NCBI GenBank assembly: GCA_026225435.1
Contig: JAMFST010000959.1
Location: forward strand, 1-12,457
Direction: 5' to 3'
DNA from: Labilithrix luteola
GTDB taxonomy: Bacteria > Myxococcota_A > Polyangia > Polyangiales > Polyangiaceae
Length of the DNA: 12,457 nucleotides
Positions 6,522-12,457 of the stretch are shown here, piece after piece. Positions within the stretch are counted from its first letter, which is position 1. Each line of letters begins with the position of its first letter. The notes beneath the pieces were generated by a model. The model searched no databases. It had not been told where the DNA came from and saw only the letters and a list, made by a program, of their open reading frames with translations. The position numbers and the translations under genes are program-made.

Positions 6522-7261
6522 CTGCGCGGACCCCGGCTCTCGTTGCCGCCGGCGCTCTTGCCGCCGCCACCCTTGCTCCCACCACCTTTGGCGGGCGGCG
6601 GTGCCTGGTCGTCGGCCAGCTCGGCGAGGAGCTCGCGCGCCTCGGTGGCGAGATCGCCGATGGTGACCCGCTCCTCGGAGTCCTCTTCGAGCTGAACCTG
6701 GCGCGAGTCTTTCTCGAGCGGCTTGAGCAGCGGGGCAGCGGACGGATCGCCCATCTCGATGATCGCCTCGATGGCGCCGGCGACCGCCTCCGGATCGGCG
6801 TGCTGGAGGAACTTGCCGAGCAGCTTGATCGACCCCGGCTCGGCCACTTCAGCAAGCAGATAAGGAAGCTCGGCGAGCGCGGGGCTCCCGACCGGCAGGC
6901 GAGCGAGCGCGCGCTCCACGCCGAGCGCCACCTCCTTGAAGCGATCGAAGGCCAGGTCCTCGAGCGCCTCGCCCGCGGAGTGGCGCGCCTCCGGCTCGTC
7001 GGAGCCGAGGAGGTCGATGAGGAGGTCGACCGCGGCGGGCCCCTCCAGCTCGCCGAGCACCGCGGAGATGCGCACCAGGCGCAACGCCTGCTCGTGCGTG
7101 TCGGTGGCCGGTAGGGCGCGCGCCTGCTTGGCCTGCTCGGTGAGCAGCGTCACCAGCGCGCCAGCGTCGGCGCGACCGGCCTTCACCAGCTCGCCATGGA
7201 GGCGGCGGGCCTCGCGTTCCGCGGTGAAAAGAGCCTCGATCGTCGACGAATGTTCGTTCAT
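6518..7261 (-). CDS. HEAT-repeat protein
   Basis: The product is a 247-residue soluble protein with no signal peptide or membrane segment. Residues 1-50 are charged helix (TAEREARRLHGEL), and about 57-185 are antiparallel helical repeats of HEAT type (for example LVRISAVLGELEGPAAVDLLIDLL, split at the loop, and DPEAVAGAIEAIIEMGDPSAAPLL), which usually form a curved protein-binding surface. An acidic patch (EKDSRQVQLEEDSEE) precedes a last helix. The C-terminal 27 residues are a flexible Pro/Gly/Lys tail. The start is taken as the ATG giving MNEHSST, preceded by GAGG on the minus strand; the longer in-frame ATG at 7291 has no ribosome site and lies within the predicted -10 box. It is first in a two-gene unit and is coupled through GTGA to the methyltransferase-fold gene, which suggests that the two products act together. 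Function is not known. Confidence 0.83.
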   Translation of the reverse strand: MNEHSSTIEALFTAEREARRLHGELVKAGRADAGALVTLLTEQAKQARALPATDTHEQALRLVRISAVLGELEGPAAVDLLIDLLGSDEPEARHSAGEALEDLAFDRFKEVALGVERALARLPVGSPALAELPYLLAEVAEPGSIKLLGKFLQHADPEAVAGAIEAIIEMGDPSAAPLLKPLEKDSRQVQLEEDSEERVTIGDLATEARELLAELADDQAPPPAKGGGSKGGGGKSAGGNESRGPRR

Positions 7262-7285
7262 GGAGCAGCCTCGGACCGGCGTACG

Positions 7286-7316
7286 TATCATAGGCGGTGC
7301 GGGCGCTCGTGATGAA
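7286..7316. promoter_or_regulatory. Overlapping divergent promoters for the HEAT and M23 genes
   Basis: On the minus strand TATGAT (7292 to 7287) matches five of six consensus -10 bases, with TTCATC (7316 to 7311) 18 bases upstream as a weak -35. On the plus strand TATCAT (7286-7291) also matches five of six and shares five base pairs with the first box, but it lacks a visible -35. Each would start transcription about 14-20 bases before its gene. Polymerase could not occupy both at once, so the two units may be mutually exclusive or share a regulator. Confidence 0.45.
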
Positions 7317-8163
7317 CCGGTTGGCTTCCCTGTCGATGCTCGTGCTCGGGCTCCTCGTCCTGGCGGGGGCGGCGCGCCCGGCCGAGCCCGTGGGGACGGT
7401 CCGGGTCGAGGGGATCGAGGCCGCCAGCGCGGAATCTCTCGCCGACGAGGTGCCGAGCGCCACCTGCCCCACCGGCACCCTCCCCGATGGCACCGTCTGC
7501 GTGCATCTCCCCTCGGACGACGACGAGGGGAACGAGCTGGCCGAGGCCCGCAACGGCCACCACGTCCGCTCCGGTGCCTGGACCGAGTACGACCAGATCC
7601 CGCGCCTGCCGGAGCGCCCCGCCGAGTACGACGCCTACCGCTACCCCACCCCGCCCGGGCTTCCCGGAGGCAAGAGCGTCCTCAGCGGCTACGATCTCGA
7701 CCGCCCGGACGAGTCGCAGCGGCGCGGCGCCAGCATCCGCGCGGTCGGCCACGGCGGCGTCGACCTGCCCAACCGGCGCGGCACCCCGGTGCAGATGGTC
7801 GCCCTCGAGCACCAGCAAGGAGACGCCGACGTCCTCTTCACCGGCACGCTCTTCGGCACCTCGGTGGTGACCCGCCACGTCGTCCGCGAGGCCGGGCAGC
7901 TGCGCGAGTACGTCGTCCTCTTCGGCCACCTCGACTCGATCGCCCCCGGCGTGACCGCCGGCACGACGCTCAAGGACGGCGATCCGCTCGGCGGCGTAGG
8001 CGACACCGGCTCGCCGGAGCTGGTCCACCTCCACTACGAGGTCCGCCGCGTGCGCGACGGCGTGGACCTGGCCGCCAAAGTGAAGAGCGTCGGGGCGGGC
8101 GCGCTGGTGGCCAACGAGGTCACCGTGGTCTGCGATCCGCGGAACGTCCTCCCGCTCCGCTGA
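7312..8163 (+). CDS. Exported M23 (LytM-type) metallopeptidase
   Basis: This zinc endopeptidase of the M23 family typically cuts peptide cross-links in peptidoglycan. The 283 residues start with a signal peptide (MNR, hydrophobic 5-19, AGAARPAEP), so the mature protein is periplasmic or secreted; there is no lipobox. Residues 24-142 are a family-poor region with a CPTGTLPDGTVC segment (Cys52/Cys63, possible disulfide) and a Pro/Tyr-rich linker. The catalytic domain (about 143-246) has HGGVD (zinc ligands His147, Asp151), FGHLDS (His206), GDTGSP, and HLHYEVR (His239, His241). All key residues of an active enzyme are there, unlike degenerate LytM activators. There is no LysM, SH3 or coiled-coil domain. 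The ATG at 7312 was chosen because the signal peptide begins there and a plausible transcript start falls near 7298; a GTG at 7297 would add five residues (MRALV). The kinase gene follows after 93 bases. Confidence 0.87.
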   Translation: MNRLASLSMLVLGLLVLAGAARPAEPVGTVRVEGIEAASAESLADEVPSATCPTGTLPDGTVCVHLPSDDDEGNELAEARNGHHVRSGAWTEYDQIPRLPERPAEYDAYRYPTPPGLPGGKSVLSGYDLDRPDESQRRGASIRAVGHGGVDLPNRRGTPVQMVALEHQQGDADVLFTGTLFGTSVVTRHVVREAGQLREYVVLFGHLDSIAPGVTAGTTLKDGDPLGGVGDTGSPELVHLHYEVRRVRDGVDLAAKVKSVGAGALVANEVTVVCDPRNVLPLR

Positions 8164-8245
8164 CACGCCGATGAGCGACACGCATATGACACAAAGCGCC
8201 CTGGCGGTCAGGCAGCTTGCACCGAGGGCGCGGGCGCGCGATCCT

Positions 8246-8252
8246 AGAGGGG
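8246..8252 (+). promoter_or_regulatory. Ribosome binding site of the kinase gene
   Basis: AGAGGGG sits 4 bases before the GTG at 8257. It is a strong purine-rich match and supports GTG as the start. No ATG lies near it in frame. Confidence 0.65.
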
Positions 8253-8256
8253 TTCC

Positions 8257-9813
<1,557 letters not shown>

Positions 9814-9890
9814 CCGCGCGCGCGGCCCAGCCAATTTCGCGCGACAGCTGCTGACAAACGCTGGGGAATTCCAGCCGGGCTTCGGTTTGA

Positions 9891-9899
9891 TGTTACGAT
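9891..9899 (+). promoter_or_regulatory. Possible extended -10 promoter for the giant TPR gene
   Basis: TGTTACGAT reads as an extended -10 (TGn followed by TACGAT, four of six consensus bases) in an AT-richer stretch of the 96-base gap. No good -35 is visible at the usual spacing, and extended -10 promoters often lack one. Only 10 bases separate it from the ATG at 9910, where no clear ribosome site exists, so the transcript would be leaderless or nearly so. Read-through from the kinase gene is an alternative. Confidence 0.3.
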
Positions 9900-9909
9900 C
9901 GCCGCCCAG

Positions 9910-12457
9910 ATGGATCCGGCAGAGATCGACGCGCTGGTACGCCGGCTCGTCGACAATCCATATGACGAGGAAGCCCTCGCCTACGCGCATGGCGCGGGGA
10001 GCGCGGATCCGACTGCCTATGCCTTCTTGCTGGAGAAGATCGGCGAGGAGACGGTCGACCCGCAGACCGCCAGTCACTGGCTGAGCGAGGCCGGGCAGGT
10101 CTGGGCGACGACGCTGGGCGATCCGCACCGGGCGGCGCGCGTCTACATGCAGGCGGTCGAGCGCGACCCGACCCAGTCGGTGGCGGTCGAGCGGCTCGGT
10201 GAGCTGTACCGCGAGAAGGGGGACTTCGAGGCGCTCGCCAAGCTGCTCGAGCGGCGGGTTCGCCTGCTCAAGCCGATGCTCCCCGATCAGCCGGAGCTGC
10301 GCGGCGAGCTCGCCGGGATGCACGCGGAGCTCGGCCGCCTGTGGGCCGAGCCGCCGCTGCAGGACGCAGAGCGGGCGCTCGAGAACTTCCACCGCGCGCT
10401 CGAGTACGATCCCGAGAGCGCCTACGCGATGTACAACGCGCGCGAGCTGCTCAAGGCGCGGGGGGCGTGGCAGGAAGCCTTCGCGCTGTACGCGTCCGAG
10501 CTGCGCGTGGAGCAAGATCCGGTGCGCCGGGTGGCGCTGTTGCGCGACGAGGCGCAGACGCGGCGAGCCGCCGGAGACCTCGCCGGGGCGACGCAGGCGC
10601 TGGCCCTCGCGCGGCAGAGCGACGATCTCGATCCGGCGCTGGCGCAGGAGTACTCGTCATCCGTCCTCGACCGGCCGCATGCCGGCGACCCGGTCCCCAT
10701 CCCCGAGCGCGAGCTGGCGGCCGAGCTCCTGGTGCGCCTCGCCGAGTCCTACGACGGCGAGCACGGTCTCGCCTATGCGGGCGCGGCGCTCGACGCCTCC
10801 CCCGGCAGCGCCCGCGGCCTTCAATTGTACAGTCACTACGCGCGCCAGACCGGTCACGAGGAGGACCTGGCGACGCGAATGTACGCCTACCTGCAGGCGA
10901 GCCCCGACGGCTCCGAGGCGGGAGATGCGCGCTTCCTCGTGGCGGGCAGCTACGAGGCGGTCGGGCAGTTCGCCGACGCCATCTCCATGCTCGAGCCGCT
11001 GGCCGCGCTGGGCGAGCCGCAAGCGGTGGCCAAGCTGAGGGAGCTGCAAGGCCGCCTGGCGACGGCGCACAGCGAGCCCCCGGCGTCGCTCGCGCCGCGG
11101 CAGCAGCCGGCTCCGCGCCTCAGCACACCGGTGCCGCGCGGCAGCGGAGCGGGTCCGAGCGCCGTCGTCACGCCCAGCGGCGTGGCCGGGAGCGTCGGCG
11201 CGAGCATCACGGGCAACGCCACCGTCCCGCACAACATCAACATGCCGCCGCTCATGGGCGGCCCCGACGAGGACGACTCGGTCAGCGTCACCGGCGCGCT
11301 CGCCAACGTGATGTCCGGCGATCCTCATGCGCCGCATTCTCGTGAGGGGGCGCGCGAGGTGGCCACGCGCCTCGACGTCGCGCCACACGTCTCGCCGCCG
11401 CCGCACCAGACGCAGGACGACTCGCAAGCCTCGATGGTCTTCACCGACTCGGGGGAGAACGAGCGGCGACCGGGCCTCACCCCCGACCAGCTCCAGGGCT
11501 TGCTCGACGCCGCGCAGATGCTCGCCGGCAAGGGGAAGAAGCCGGAGGCGCTCGCCAAGTACCGCGAGGCGCTCGAGACGCAGGCCAACCACCCCGAGGC
11601 GCTCGGCTGGGTGGAGGACTACCTGCGCAGCAAGCGCGACTACGGCCAGCTGCGCGAGGTGCTCCTGGCGAGCGTGGTGAGCGTCTCGCCGACCTCGCCC
11701 ATCGTCGAGCCGGTGGAGATCAAGAAGGAGCGCCTGCGCGAGATCGCCGGGCTCTCCGAGGGGAACCTGCGCGACGTCAACGGCGCCATCGAGGCCTGGG
11801 AGAAGGTCCGCGGGCTCGATCCGAAGGACGACAGCGCCCGCGCGGCGCTCGCCCGCCTGTTCGACAAGACGCAGCGCTGGGACGATCTGGCGGCGCTGCT
11901 GGAGGAGGACGCGCACGGCGAGGACGATCTCGACACGCGCATCTCCGCCTTCAAGAAGCTGGCGAGCCTGCAGGAGACCAAGCGCAAGGATCTCGTCGCC
12001 GCCGGCGAGGCCTGGGCGAGCATCGCCGACCTCACGCCGGAGGACGACCGCCCGGCGTCCACCGCGTCGAAGCTGTTCGAGCGCGGCGGGCGCCTCGATC
12101 GCGCCACCGACGTGCTCACGCGCCACGCGGCGCACGTGGAAGATCCGGTCGCCCGCGGGCAGCTGCTCGAGCGCCTGGGGGAGCTGCGCGAGCAGGCCGG
12201 GGATCTCATCGGCGCCGGGACCGCCTACGGCGAGGCGGCCGACGCGGTGAAGAACGGGCGCTTGTGGGAGAGCGCCGAGCGATGCTTCGCGGCGGCCGAG
12301 GACTTCCGTTCCGCAGCGGGCGCGGCGGTGCAGCGGGCGAGCGTCTCGACCGAGGCCAAGCAGCAGGCAGCGCACTTCTTCCGCGCGTCGGAGCTCTTCG
12401 CCAAGGCGGGTCTGGAGAACGAGTCGATGACCCGCCTCGAGCAGGCGGCCGATCTCG
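9910..12457 (+). CDS. Very large TPR-repeat protein, C-terminus beyond window
   Basis: 849 codons are open without a stop, and the gene continues past the right edge. The product has no signal peptide or membrane helix and looks cytoplasmic. Residues 1-380 are helical repeats, with clear TPR-type units such as DPHRAARVYMQAVERDPTQ and the unit ALENFHRALEYDPESAYAMY. Residues about 388-515 form a disordered linker rich in Pro, Ser, Gly and Ala with an acidic patch (DEDD). From about 518 the repeats resume (KPEALAKYREALETQANHP, AIEAWEKVRGLDPKDD, GDLIGAGTAYGEAA) and run to the edge. Such proteins are protein-binding scaffolds, and myxobacterial genomes carry many of them, some thousands of residues long. 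The ATG is the first start in frame after an open upstream stretch without ATG/GTG/TTG near it; no strong ribosome site precedes it. It follows the kinase by 96 bases in the same direction, so it may be a partner or substrate. No enzymatic motif is seen in the visible part. Confidence 0.87.
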   Translation, partial: MDPAEIDALVRRLVDNPYDEEALAYAHGAGSADPTAYAFLLEKIGEETVDPQTASHWLSEAGQVWATTLGDPHRAARVYMQAVERDPTQSVAVERLGELYREKGDFEALAKLLERRVRLLKPMLPDQPELRGELAGMHAELGRLWAEPPLQDAERALENFHRALEYDPESAYAMYNARELLKARGAWQEAFALYASELRVEQDPVRRVALLRDEAQTRRAAGDLAGATQALALARQSDDLDPALAQEYSSSVLDRPHAGDPVPIPERELAAELLVRLAESYDGEHGLAYAGAALDASPGSARGLQLYSHYARQTGHEEDLATRMYAYLQASPDGSEAGDARFLVAGSYEAVGQFADAISMLEPLAALGEPQAVAKLRELQGRLATAHSEPPASLAPRQQPAPRLSTPVPRGSGAGPSAVVTPSGVAGSVGASITGNATVPHNINMPPLMGGPDEDDSVSVTGALANVMSGDPHAPHSREGAREVATRLDVAPHVSPPPHQTQDDSQASMVFTDSGENERRPGLTPDQLQGLLDAAQMLAGKGKKPEALAKYREALETQANHPEALGWVEDYLRSKRDYGQLREVLLASVVSVSPTSPIVEPVEIKKERLREIAGLSEGNLRDVNGAIEAWEKVRGLDPKDDSARAALARLFDKTQRWDDLAALLEEDAHGEDDLDTRISAFKKLASLQETKRKDLVAAGEAWASIADLTPEDDRPASTASKLFERGGRLDRATDVLTRHAAHVEDPVARGQLLERLGELREQAGDLIGAGTAYGEAADAVKNGRLWESAERCFAAAEDFRSAAGAAVQRASVSTEAKQQAAHFFRASELFAKAGLENESMTRLEQAADL

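Noticed and set aside
7297..7311. GTG start adding MRALV to the M23 peptidase
   Set aside because: Not excluded, but the predicted transcript start near 7298 would remove it, and the signal peptide is complete from the ATG at 7312.
8201..8222. Sigma-54-like TGGC ... TTGC before the kinase gene
   Set aside because: The GG and GC elements are 4 bases further apart than the fixed sigma-54 spacing allows.
8217..8246. Sigma-70-like promoter (TTGCAC with GATCCT) before the kinase gene
   Set aside because: The -35 is fair, but the -10 matches only three of six bases at 17-base spacing; too weak to call.
9814..9825. CG-repeat palindrome just after the kinase stop, as a terminator
   Set aside because: It is a perfect 12-base palindrome with no loop and no T-run, so it would not form a typical terminator hairpin; likely a by-product of base composition.
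10657..12375. Minus-strand open frame of 572 codons under the giant TPR gene
   Set aside because: The plus-strand frame has clear TPR units and an uninterrupted 849 codons; the opposite frame is Arg/Leu/Gly-rich with no domain.

Overview
The window is GC-rich bacterial DNA, with almost every third codon position G or C, which also gives long open frames opposite the true genes. The protein set points to Myxococcota, probably an order such as Polyangiales. It includes a zinc-ribbon/TPR membrane protein, a cysteine-rich lipoprotein with many short four-cysteine modules, a PknB-type Ser/Thr kinase with one transmembrane helix, and a very large TPR protein. The taxonomic call is an inference from gene content, because no marker gene such as an rRNA is present.

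Layout: eight protein genes fill nearly the whole window, in four transcription blocks. (1) Minus strand, 4108 to 1: a zinc-ribbon/transmembrane/TPR protein followed, with a 4-base GTGA overlap, by a signal peptide peptidase SppA that runs off the left edge. (2) Plus strand, 4415-5506: a lone lipoprotein made of eleven four-cysteine modules, separated from block 1 by a 306-base divergent intergenic region. (3) Minus strand, 7261 to 5592: a HEAT-repeat protein and a methyltransferase-fold protein with a degenerate SAM loop, again joined by a GTGA overlap. Blocks 2 and 3 converge on a hairpin at 5535-5573. (4) Plus strand, 7312 to the right edge: an exported M23 metallopeptidase, a transmembrane Ser/Thr kinase and a huge TPR protein that continues past the window, separated by gaps of 93 and 96 bases. 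Blocks 3 and 4 diverge from a gap of about 50 bases in which their two -10 boxes appear to overlap.

Functionally, most products face the cell envelope: a lipid-anchored peptidase, a peptidoglycan-type endopeptidase, a secreted cysteine-rich lipoprotein, and two bitopic membrane proteins with cytoplasmic heads. The kinase and the giant TPR protein look like a signalling enzyme and a scaffold, but nothing in the sequence proves that they interact. There are no RNA genes, CRISPR arrays, insertion sequences or phage genes. The window reads as stable chromosomal backbone, and I do not see a clear new defence or mobile system. The points most worth a second look are the degenerate SAM loop in the HEAT-linked methyltransferase, the lipobox on SppA, the regular eleven-module lipoprotein, and the histidine-rich tail of the kinase.
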